A stretch of DNA of 64,000 nt, taken from the NCBI GenBank assembly GCA_964475955.1, contig CAYYZY010000005.1:22301-86300 (forward strand), given 5' to 3'. The stretch's first letter is position 1. Each line of letters starts with the position of its first letter. Positions 17,086-24,210 of the stretch are shown here, one piece after another. The stretch is from DATKZH01 sp964475955 (GTDB lineage Bacteria; Planctomycetota; Planctomycetia; Pirellulales; Thermoguttaceae). The notes beneath the pieces were generated by a model. That model was not told the origin of the DNA. It ran no database searches and saw nothing but the letters and a program-made list of their open reading frames with translations. The position numbers and the translations under genes are program-made.

Positions 17086-19266
17086 GTGGCGAGTGACGGG
17101 TGGCCAGCGGCGAGCGGCGAGGCGGGATCGCGTGCCCTGCGGGGGCGCGCTTCCTGCGTGCTCGCGGCGGCGCTCCTGTGCGTCCTGATGGTTGCGACCC
17201 TCGTCGTCGCCGCGGTGCTGCGCCTGGCCGACCTGGGCAACCGGCCCATGCACTGCGACGAAGCGGTGCACGCCATCAAGTTCGGCCGTCTTCTGGAGGA
17301 AGACGACTACGTTTACGATCCGCGCGAGTACCACGGCCCGAGTCTCAACTTCCTCACGCTCCCCGTCGCCTGGGCCGTTTCCGCCGAAAAGCTGACCGAG
17401 ATCACCGAGGCCCACCTGCGGCTGTTGCCGGCCGTTTTCGGGATCGGCCTGGTCGCGCTGGTCTGGCTCGTGCGCGATGAGCTGGGTCGGGCCGCCGCGC
17501 TTTGGGCCGCGCTGTTCGCCGCCGTCTCGCCGGCCATGGTCTTCTACAGCCGGTACTACATCCAGGAAATGCTCCTGGTCGCATTCACCTTCGCCGCGAT
17601 CGTGGCCCTGTGGAGATACCGGCGCGCGGCGACCGGCCCGACGGCTCGGCGGTCGCGCGCCGCGTGGTTCCGGCAGGCGTTCTGGCTCGTGCTGTTGGGC
17701 TTTTCCATCGGCATGATGCACGCCACCAAGGAGACGTGCGTCATCGCGCTTTTCGCCATCGTGGTCGCAGCCGTGGTCACGATGCGCCGCCCGCGGCGAA
17801 GTCGCAAGCCCGAGTTGGCAGGTGGCAAGGGGCAGGTGGCAAGGGGCAAGGGGCAAGGAGCAAGGGACACGGGAGCCTCGACGGCAACTCCCGACTCCCC
17901 GCTCCCGACTCCCCACTCGCCACCCGCCACTCGCCACTCGCCACTCGCCTTCCTCCTCGTCGTCCTCGTGGCGGCCGGGACGTCGGCCCTGCTCTTTTCC
18001 TCGTTTCTCGACAACCCGCGAGGCGTGCTCGATTCGTACACCACGTACTTCCACTACCTGGGGCGTGCCTCGGGCGAGGGGAGCGTGGGGCGGCACGTCT
18101 ACCCGGCGGACTACTACCTGCGCGTCCTGTTCTGGTGGCAACGTCCCGGCGAACCCGTGTGGACCGAAGCGCCGGTCGCCGCCCTGGCCGTGGTGGGGAT
18201 CGTCGCGGGCGTCCTGGGCCGGGGGCTCAAACCGGCCACGGTGCCCATGGTGCGGTTCCTGAGCGTCTACACGGTGTTGTTGACCGCGATCTACTCGGCC
18301 CTGCCGTACAAGACGCCCTGGTGCGGCCTCAGCTTCCTGCACGGCATGATCCTGCTGGCCGGCGTGGGAGCGGCCGTGTTGGTTCGGGCCGTAGCATATC
18401 CCGGCGACGCCTCAACGCCCCCAGCCTCGCCCATCGCCGACGGCGCCGGGGAACACGGCCGACGCTGCCACAGCGTGTGTTCCCGAGGGGATATGCTGAA
18501 GCATAACCTACGGTTCATGGTTCAGGGGTTTCGGACCCTGGTGGTTGTCGTGCTGCTCGTCGGGGCGGTGGGGTATTCCACGTGGCAGGCGCACCGGGCG
18601 AGCTTCGTCGAGTACGAAGACCGCGACAACCCGTACGTCTACGCCCACACGACCGACGAGGTGCCCATGCTGGTGGAGCGGATCGAGCGGATCGCGGCGG
18701 CCCATCCGGCCGGGCGCGAAATGCCGATTCAGGTCATTTGCCCCGAAGACGACTACTGGCCGCTGCCGTGGTACCTGCGCGGCTTCCGCTCGGTGGGCTG
18801 GTTCGGTCGCACGCCGCGGGGGCCGGCCGCCCCGCTGATCGTCACGCAGCCGGAGATGGAGCCGCGGCTCGTGGAATACCTTTACGAGGAGCAGCCGCCG
18901 GGCCAGCGGAGCCTGTACGTGCCCGTCGTCCAAGGGCCGGACCGCCAGGGCTGGGCGCTGCGCCCGTTCGTGCCGTTGCACGTCTACGCCCGGCTCGACC
19001 TGTGGGAACGGCTCGACGAGTCGGGCACCGTTGGCTCATGCTCGGCGCGCGCCGCCCTTGATGCAATGACCCTTTCGGCTCACGGCGATTCGGAGGCGGG
19101 CGTCCCGGTCCCTCCGGTCTCGGCGCCGGCCTCCACGCCGGGGGATGGTGCGATCGCTTCGACGGCGGCGCGCAGGGCCTCGACTTGTCTGCGCGTGGTA
19201 TCCGCTTGCTGCTCCAGCGTCTTGACGCGCGATCCCAACGCTTGCTGCACCTCCCAAAGCCGATAG
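17086..19266 (+). CDS. Agl23-like membrane glycosyltransferase (GT39/PMT-like superfamily), with repeat insertions
   Basis: I place the start at the GTG at 17086, since CCCGGAGG lies five bases upstream. The protein resembles flippase-associated Agl23/TIGR03663: a first TM helix, then a catalytic-loop-like RPMHCDEAVHAIKFG, many further TM helices, and motifs such as FYSRYYIQEMLL and MMHATKETC. Two tracts look foreign. Residues about 243-288 encode a tandem repeat (GGKGQVARGKGQGARD ... TPHSPPATRHSPL). Residues about 435-475 encode a palindromic element (PGDASTPPASPIADG ... CSRGDMLKHN). Both keep the frame. The real protein probably ends near DLWERLDE. The last 75 or so residues overlap the opposite gene and look non-genuine, so the 3' end may be altered. 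Confidence 0.7.
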   Translation: MASDGWPAASGEAGSRALRGRASCVLAAALLCVLMVATLVVAAVLRLADLGNRPMHCDEAVHAIKFGRLLEEDDYVYDPREYHGPSLNFLTLPVAWAVSAEKLTEITEAHLRLLPAVFGIGLVALVWLVRDELGRAAALWAALFAAVSPAMVFYSRYYIQEMLLVAFTFAAIVALWRYRRAATGPTARRSRAAWFRQAFWLVLLGFSIGMMHATKETCVIALFAIVVAAVVTMRRPRRSRKPELAGGKGQVARGKGQGARDTGASTATPDSPLPTPHSPPATRHSPLAFLLVVLVAAGTSALLFSSFLDNPRGVLDSYTTYFHYLGRASGEGSVGRHVYPADYYLRVLFWWQRPGEPVWTEAPVAALAVVGIVAGVLGRGLKPATVPMVRFLSVYTVLLTAIYSALPYKTPWCGLSFLHGMILLAGVGAAVLVRAVAYPGDASTPPASPIADGAGEHGRRCHSVCSRGDMLKHNLRFMVQGFRTLVVVVLLVGAVGYSTWQAHRASFVEYEDRDNPYVYAHTTDEVPMLVERIERIAAAHPAGREMPIQVICPEDDYWPLPWYLRGFRSVGWFGRTPRGPAAPLIVTQPEMEPRLVEYLYEEQPPGQRSLYVPVVQGPDRQGWALRPFVPLHVYARLDLWERLDESGTVGSCSARAALDAMTLSAHGDSEAGVPVPPVSAPASTPGDGAIASTAARRASTCLRVVSACCSSVLTRDPNACCTSQSR
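17814..17956. repeat. In-frame tandem repeat tract inside the Agl23-like gene
   Basis: ggcaaggggcaaggggcaag-type units are followed by gactccc units and ccactcgccactcgcc units. It shares the actcgcc/actcccc vocabulary of the tracts at 3862 and 48394. It replaces no conserved motif and keeps the frame of the host gene, lying in a loop between TM helices. Confidence 0.7.
18391..18511. repeat. In-frame palindromic element with shared tail, copy 2
   Basis: The left edge tagcatatccc is the near-inverse of ggggatatgct at the right. A perfect stem gggaacac/gtgttccc (18452-18484) lies between. The tail ggatatgctgaagcataacc is identical to that at 14528-14587. Translation through it gives a charged Cys/His-containing loop not expected in this membrane-protein family. 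Confidence 0.65.
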
Positions 19267-19328
19267 CCCAGCCCGGCCAACGCGATCATGCACGCGACCA
19301 CCAGGACTCCCAGGGCAGTTCTCACGAA
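19080..19328 (-). CDS. C-terminal part of a small membrane-anchored coiled-coil protein (5' end in gap)
   Basis: Translation from the edge of the N run reads FVRTALGVLVVACMIALAG, a single TM helix. It is followed by a heptad-like helix (VQQALGSRVKTLEQQADTTR, then RQVEALRAAVEAI) and a Gly/Thr/Glu-rich tail ending PASESP. The beginning is lost in the gap. It could be a separate small gene downstream of the GT2 gene or an unusual C-terminal extension of it; the gap length is arbitrary, so frame cannot decide. No family recognised. Confidence 0.55.
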   Translation of the reverse strand, partial: FVRTALGVLVVACMIALAGLGYRLWEVQQALGSRVKTLEQQADTTRRQVEALRAAVEAIAPSPGVEAGAETGGTGTPASESP

Positions 19329-19428
19329 NNNNNNNNNNNNNNNNNNNNNNNNNNNNNNNNNNNNNNNNNNNNNNNNNNNNNNNNNNNNNNNNNNNNNNNN
19401 NNNNNNNNNNNNNNNNNNNNNNNNNNNN
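19329..19428. other. Assembly gap of 100 N
   Basis: A run of exactly 100 N is the usual placeholder for a scaffold gap of unknown length. It removes the end of the GT2 gene and the start of the next minus-strand gene. Confidence 0.98.
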
Positions 19429-20032
19429 CCACCCGGTAGTCGAGCCGGTCGGCAAGCACGAGCAGTTCCAGGTCGAACAGGTACCCCGACTCGCGGCTTC
19501 GGGCGAAGAGCGCTTGGGCGGCCTCGCGGCGAAACATCTTGAACCCGCACTGGGTATCGCGGGCGTCGATTCCGAGCCACCGCCGCGCGGCGGTGGCGAA
19601 GAGCCGCCCGGCCAGGCCGCGGGCCCAGGTTCGCCGCCGGGTGACGCCGCCGCCGGCCAACAACCGGGAGCCGATGGCCACGTCGGCGCCGTTGGAGATT
19701 GCCTCGGCGAGTTTCGCTTCCTCGTCGATCGGGGTGGCGCCGTCGGCGTCGGCGAACAGGAGGCGCTCGCCGCCGCCGGCCAGCATCCCGGTCCGCACGG
19801 CCGCGCCTTTGCCGCGATTGGTCGGATGCCCGATCACGGCGAGCTGAGGCCAATCCGCACCGAGCCCGCGGAGGAAATCGCCCGTGCCGTCCCGGCTGCC
19901 GTCGTCGACGACGATCACCTCGTACGCGCTTTGGTAGCGGCCGTCGAGGTAGGGGCGGACCCGTTCCAGAAAGCGGGGCAGGCGCGCGGCCTCGTTGTAC
20001 GCCGGGATGATGACCGAGAGGGAAAGCTCCAC
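19429..20032 (-). CDS. GT2 dolichyl/polyprenyl-phosphate glycosyltransferase (3' end in gap)
   Basis: I start at the GTG at 20032 because ELSLSVIIPAYNEAARL is the usual GT2 beginning; no strong ribosome site is visible. Catalytic motifs are present: VIVVDDGSRDGT for nucleotide binding, LLFADADGATP as the DXD-like metal site, and GSRLLAGGGVTRRRTW followed by QCGFKMFRREAAQ. The last is typical of the dolichyl-phosphate glucosyltransferase/DPM1 branch, which loads a sugar onto a polyprenyl carrier. Such a product could feed the Agl23-like transferase that converges on it. The last part (after LVLADRLDYRV) is missing in the gap. Confidence 0.85.
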
Positions 20033-20383
20033 AGGCGAGAACCGTTGCGATGGAAGACCTTGCCGGGGCTGGCGGCCTGGAATCGTCGGGACCGCCTCGT
20101 ACGCTGCACGACCGCCTGACGTTACTCGCAAACCGGCCCGAACGCAAGCCGCTCCGGGACATCGTCCGGGTGTTGCGGACGCGAACGCGGGCCGATACAC
20201 TGCCGGTGGCTCATGGCGGTGCGCTCTGGGCCGGCTAAGCGGCTTCGCACGGCGGAACGCCGCGCGCGGCCTCCCCCAGGGAGCGAACCGCGGAAGCCCA
20301 ATGCCTTCACCCTTTTCTCGAGAGATCGGCTCGCGTCTTCCCGCCGTAACCGGCGATTCCCTCGCCAAACTAGGTGTGCGGCC

Positions 20384-20764
20384 ATGAACAAAGAAGAGAA
20401 GGTCCAGTACCTGGCGAACGTCTATTACGTGCTCCTGGCCGACGGCCAGGTCGAGCGGATTGAAGAGCGGGCGTTCGAAGACATCGCCCGCGACATCGGC
20501 GCGGGCTACTTCGAGCGCAGAGACGCCATGGAGCGGGCCCAACAGCCGGACTGCCGAGTGCAGCCGATGGGGCGGTGGTCGGAGCAGATCCGCAATCTCG
20601 AAGACATGCTCTTCGCGGCCTACTGCAACGGCGTGCTGGACCAGGCGGAGAAGACGGCCGTCAAGCAGTACGCCGCCCAGTTGGGCATCGACCAGAAGCA
20701 GTTGTCGCAGATCGTCAGCCAGACGAAGGCGCGGTACGCCGCGTTCCAAGACAAGTCGAAGTAA
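20384..20764 (+). CDS. TerB-like helical protein
   Basis: The ATG at 20384 starts MNKEEKVQYLANVYYVLLAD. The 126-residue product is all-helical and has the TerB (tellurite-resistance-like) pattern of two helical halves, each with an LLADGQVERIEERAF or AAYCNGVLDQAEKTAVKQ acidic turn that resembles a metal-binding loop. TerB-like proteins are membrane-associated or stress-linked scaffolds, and their biochemical role is not settled. A ferritin-like gene follows after 22 bases in the same direction, which suggests a shared transcript and perhaps a stress function. Confidence 0.7.
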   Translation: MNKEEKVQYLANVYYVLLADGQVERIEERAFEDIARDIGAGYFERRDAMERAQQPDCRVQPMGRWSEQIRNLEDMLFAAYCNGVLDQAEKTAVKQYAAQLGIDQKQLSQIVSQTKARYAAFQDKSK

Positions 20765-20786
20765 CTGGTACTCCGAAAGAAATGCC

Positions 20787-21242
20787 ATGGAAACGTTCGA
20801 ATCGGCCGACGCGCTGCTCGATTTCGCCATCGCCCGGGAAGAAGAGGCCGTCGAGTTCTACACCGCCCTGGCCGAGAAGGCCGACGGGGCCGCGCGCCGG
20901 GCGTTCGAGGACTTCGCGCGCGAAGAGATGGGCCACAAGCAGAAGCTGATGGCCGTCAAGGCGGGAAAGCAGTTCGCCCCGGTCGAAGGCCGGATCGCCG
21001 ATCTTAAGATCGCCGACTACCTCGTCGACGACGACGCGCCCGCAGGCGACCTCGACTACCGGCAGGCGCTCGTGCTGGCGATGAAGAAGGAGAAGGCCGC
21101 CTTCAAACTCTACACGGAGCTGAGCGAAGCCGCCGACGACGTGGACCTGAAACGGCTCTTGAAGGCCCTGGCCCAGGAGGAGGCCAAACACAAGCTCCGA
21201 TTCGAGATCGAGTACGACCAGAACGTGCTCTCGGAAAACTGA
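20787..21242 (+). CDS. Rubrerythrin-type ferritin-like di-iron protein
   Basis: This 151-residue four-helix protein has two similar halves with glutamates and ExxH motifs expected for a di-iron site: REEEAVEFYTALAEKA and REEMGHKQKL in the first half, KKEKAAFKLYTELSEA and QEEAKHKLRFEIEYDQN in the second. The C-terminal rubredoxin domain of classical rubrerythrin is absent, so it is an erythrin-like short form that would need another electron donor. Family members reduce peroxide or handle iron in microaerobic cells, which would suit an organism with oxygen-sensitive hydrogenase. It directly follows the TerB-like gene. Confidence 0.85.
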   Translation: METFESADALLDFAIAREEEAVEFYTALAEKADGAARRAFEDFAREEMGHKQKLMAVKAGKQFAPVEGRIADLKIADYLVDDDAPAGDLDYRQALVLAMKKEKAAFKLYTELSEAADDVDLKRLLKALAQEEAKHKLRFEIEYDQNVLSEN

Positions 21243-21276
21243 CGGGCCGCCGAAGCCCGCGCCGCTTTGCGCCGCC

Positions 21277-22605
21277 TTACCGCTCGTACACCACGCCGAT
21301 CCCGACCATGTCGGGCGTGGCCACCGGCGCCAGCGCGAGTTGCTCGTACTCGCGCTCCGTGTCGTCCACCGCGCGGCACGCGAGATAGGCCAACCACCAG
21401 CCCAGCCACGACTGCGAAAGGTAGTGGCTGTTGTGCTCGATCCGGGCCCAAGCGGGGACCATCGAGCAGGCGTAGAGCGCCGCCTTCAGGCACGGGTTCT
21501 CCGCCATCCTGGCCGCGTTGATCAGCGGGACGGCGGCGATGAAGGCGTGCCCGCTCACCCCGTGCCACTCCTCGAACGGCCGCCAGCGCGACCGGTGCTT
21601 GCTCTCGTAAGGACGGGCCGACCCAAGGCAGCCCTGAAAGAAGAGCAGGGTCGGGGTGCCGACCAGGTAGGCGCGCTCGGTGCGGAATCCGAGCTCGCTG
21701 AGCCCGTCGGCGCAGGGCGCCTCGTCCCAAACGCGGCCGGCAAACACGAGGAAGCCGAAGGCGGGGACCAGGATCCGCCCATCGCCGCAGTGGCGCAAGG
21801 CTTTCGAGAAGTCGCCCCCGTCGACGTGGTCGCGATGCCAGTCCTGGAAGTCCTGGTCCAGCGACGTGTTGGCCAGCACGCTCGCGCCCGCGATCCCCAG
21901 CAACAGGTCGGCGGTCGAATCCCATCCGTAGTAGTGCGCGTGGTCGCTGCACGTCTTGCAGGCCAGTTCGCGGAACGTCGAGCAGAGGATCGGTCGCCGC
22001 TCGGCCAGCCGCTCGATCAGGCGACGCCGCGGACGGACCGGAATCGTCGCCAGCGGCTCGATCACCTCCGGCCGCCTCGTGCTCTGGTAGCCCTGGCAAG
22101 CGAACTCGCCGGGCCAGAGAGTCCCCTCGCCGTCGAATTCCGAGCGACCGACGAGCCCCGACGATGCAAATCGTCCACTCCTTTCGACGAAACCCGCGCG
22201 CTGCTCGGGTACCGGGCCCTGCACGTAGCCGGGCCTCGGCCCGACGAGCCCCTTGCCCCCCCCAACGGCCGGGGCGCTCCGCTCGGTCCGGCCGCTCTGC
22301 CCGGTTTGGCCGATCCGGCCTGGGGCCTGAGGCGAGCGGCTAATACGACAGCGCAGGTTCGACTCGGATGCGGGATTCGGCGGCCTGGAGCGTTGTTCAG
22401 ATTTCCCAAAGTGATTACGCGTCTTGCCCCGCTTCACGTCGAAGTCGGCCGTTGGCCGATCTTGCGCTGTCGTACTAAGCGTGCCGGTGGGCGTGTGCCA
22501 GGGGCGGTCGCGTCGGGCGATGAATCGTTCTCGGCTGCACGCCGAGCAGGCGGCGACCAGGCAAATGGCGAGGGCGAACGTCCAGAGGGTGCCGGCGCTT
22601 CCCAT
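21277..22605 (-). CDS. PAP2-family phosphatase lipoprotein with an in-frame repeat insertion
   Basis: The 442-residue protein begins with a lipoprotein-type leader (TFALAICLVAACSACSRE). The C-terminal half carries the PAP2 acid-phosphatase signature: a K-R motif region (ESKHRSRWRPF), VSGHAF with the catalytic His just after Ser351, and RIEHNSHYLSQSWLG with the second His near residue 390. PAP2 enzymes remove phosphate from lipids or other exported substrates. Residues about 44-88 are encoded by a separate palindromic element (see 22343-22475). That region is a low-complexity linker ahead of the enzyme domain, so activity should survive. Confidence 0.8.
   Translation of the reverse strand: MGSAGTLWTFALAICLVAACSACSRERFIARRDRPWHTPTGTLSTTAQDRPTADFDVKRGKTRNHFGKSEQRSRPPNPASESNLRCRISRSPQAPGRIGQTGQSGRTERSAPAVGGGKGLVGPRPGYVQGPVPEQRAGFVERSGRFASSGLVGRSEFDGEGTLWPGEFACQGYQSTRRPEVIEPLATIPVRPRRRLIERLAERRPILCSTFRELACKTCSDHAHYYGWDSTADLLLGIAGASVLANTSLDQDFQDWHRDHVDGGDFSKALRHCGDGRILVPAFGFLVFAGRVWDEAPCADGLSELGFRTERAYLVGTPTLLFFQGCLGSARPYESKHRSRWRPFEEWHGVSGHAFIAAVPLINAARMAENPCLKAALYACSMVPAWARIEHNSHYLSQSWLGWWLAYLACRAVDDTEREYEQLALAPVATPDMVGIGVVYER
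22343..22475. mobile_element. MITE-like element with TA target duplication inside the PAP2 gene
   Basis: Terminal inverted repeats (atacgacagcgcaggttc at the left; gtacgacagcgcaagatc read inward from the right) bound 133 bases, and each end is flanked by the dinucleotide TA. TA duplication is the mark of IS630/Tc1-mariner-type insertion. Element plus duplicated TA is 135 bases, exactly 45 codons, so the host frame is kept. It encodes no transposase, so it would move only with a transposase supplied elsewhere. The boundary call rests on this one copy. Confidence 0.5.
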
Positions 22606-23364
22606 ATCGTGGTGTTTCCCCCGAGAATCCGCCAGGTACGTGACGAACAGGCGCCGGCTGTGGAAGCCTATCGCGGCCAGTCAGCGCCCGCAGCGCCCGC
22701 GGCGGGGCTCACGGAGGCAAGGGCGGGCCGTGCGAGTATCAAGGAAGCTCCGGCTTGATCGGGCCACAGCGGGCAAGGTGTCGACCTTGCACTTCGACGG
22801 TCCAGCGTCGTGCTTCTTGACCATCAGCCGACCCACCACGGTGGGTAAGCGGTCAACAGATTCATCGGAACCGTCGCGATCGGGACATGAACTATGATCG
22901 TTACCCCGGATAGACTCGGCGCAACCCAGAAGCCTCAGCCATCTTCCCTAACCCCAAGCAGGCGTTTCCCCGTTTCGCGCGCCCCAGATTGGGGGCATGT
23001 TGCCGTTTCGCCGGCGATGGCGTATCTTCTCTCTACAGGCCGTCTAGTCAGGATTGCTCGCCGCCCCACAAGCCCGCATTTCTCACCACCCGGTGAGACT
23101 CAACAACTTAGCTTAGCGCCCTCACCAACCCGAAGCGCAAGCGAGGCGAAGTGCAAGCCGCTGCCTCGCTTGCGCTTCGAGTTAGTGTGGCTGATGAGAA
23201 GTGCGGGTTAGTATTGGCGCTCTGACGTGAAGCCTGGCGGTGCGGCGAGAAACTCGGCCCAGCCCCCCCAAAGTTCCTGGCCGGAGACGAGTCGCCCAGA
23301 CTAGATAGACAACACACTCCCCGCCTTCGGGGTAGCTTGTTCCGCGATTATAGGGGTACGTACC
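22606..23364. other. 750-bp intergenic region without a clear gene
   Basis: No frame shows convincing coding bias. The region contains the second copy of the dispersed palindrome (23119-23213), a lower-GC segment around 22790-22960, and a small hairpin (ccccgccttcggggt) in the leader of greA. Confidence 0.6.
23119..23213. repeat. Dispersed palindrome, copy 2 (gaagcgcaagcgaggc family)
   Basis: Arms cgaagcgcaagcgaggc and gcctcgcttgcgcttcg form a near-perfect stem. The tail gtgtggctgatgagaagtg and gcgggttagta matches copy 1 at 14153-14237. Differences between the copies in the stem are partly paired changes, as expected for a structure-bearing repeat. Confidence 0.8.
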
Positions 23365-23847
23365 ATGGCGGATCGCATTCCCATGACGCAGACCGGCTTC
23401 GTTAAGCTCAAGGCCGATCTGGCCCACAAGGAGCAGGTCGAGATGCCCGTGATCCTCGAACGGATCGCCAAGGCGCGCGCCGACGGCGACCTGAGCGAGA
23501 ACGCCGAGTTCGACGGCGCGATCGAGGCCCAGGGACTGCTCCAGCGGGAGATCAACGTGATTCGCGACAAACTGTCCCGCGCCGTGCTGATCGATCCGAG
23601 CAAGGTCCCCAAGGACGAGGTGGCCTTCGGGGCCACCGTGACCGTGAAAGACCTCGACCTCGACGACGAAGAGGAATTCACCCTCGTCGGGGCCGGCGAG
23701 GAGGATTACGCTTCGGGCAAGATCCTCGTCACCAGCCCCCTCGCCCAGGGGCTGATCGGCAAGAAGGTGGGCGAAAAGGTCGACATCGAAGTGCCCGCCG
23801 GCACCACCCGGTTCGAGATCCTGGCGATCCGCTTCGGCGACGGGTAG
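23365..23847 (+). CDS. greA: Transcript cleavage/elongation factor GreA
   Basis: The 160-residue product has standard family length and architecture: an N-terminal coiled-coil hairpin (residues 1-75; MTQTGFVKLKADLAH, GDLSENAEFDGAIEAQG) and a C-terminal FKBP-like domain (EEFTLVGAGEEDYASGKI, ISSP-like VTSPLAQGLIGKKVGEKV). The acidic tip residues D and E in DGDLSENAEF, which place Mg2+ in the polymerase secondary channel and stimulate cleavage of backtracked RNA, are present. A purine-rich TAGGGG lies upstream of the start. A frameshifted membrane gene follows after 9 bases. Confidence 0.93.
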   Translation: MADRIPMTQTGFVKLKADLAHKEQVEMPVILERIAKARADGDLSENAEFDGAIEAQGLLQREINVIRDKLSRAVLIDPSKVPKDEVAFGATVTVKDLDLDDEEEFTLVGAGEEDYASGKILVTSPLAQGLIGKKVGEKVDIEVPAGTTRFEILAIRFGDG

Positions 23848-23856
23848 GGGCGGCCG

Positions 23857-24190
23857 ATGCGTCCGGTATGGCTTTATCCGCTGTCGGTCTTCTGCGAGGC
23901 GTTCGAGTCGACCCTCGGGTGGATGCTGGCCATGGCCGGCACGTCGCTTCTGGGCCTGTGGGTCGGCACGTCGATCGGCCTCGGCGAGCCTCTCGGACCG
24001 GCCGGGATCGGCTCCGCGGCGGGCATCCTCCTCGGGATTGCTCCTCAGCCCGAACCTGATGTTCCTGTACGCAGCCACTGTGCTGCTCTGGTACGTGCCG
24101 CACCGGTTCGAGTCGAATCGCCTCCGGCTCGGGGCGGCCGCGGTGAACCTGATCGCGTGGGCGGTCTGCTTTGCCTTGGTGTTGAGTTGA
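23857..24190 (+). pseudogene. Small membrane protein, frameshifted
   Basis: The first frame encodes MRPVWLYPLSVFCEAFEST and two hydrophobic stretches up to GIGSAAGILLG. There an extra A after ggg (near 24036) pushes translation out of frame. The next frame continues the hydrophobic pattern (LLLSPNLMFLYAATVLLWYV, VNLIAWAVCFALVLS) to TGA at 24188-24190. Removing that one base gives a protein of about 110 residues with four TM helices. I recognise no family. One-base insertion or assembly error are equally possible. It sits between greA and the App1-like gene, all in one direction. Confidence 0.6.
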
Positions 24191-24210
24191 GTTCCTGGTA
24201 GGGGGATCAC

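Noticed and set aside
22894..23211. Possible small gene of 105 codons upstream of greA
   Set aside because: Its last 30 codons are the dispersed palindrome and the rest shows no coding bias or ribosome site; such repeat-derived frames are often mis-annotated.
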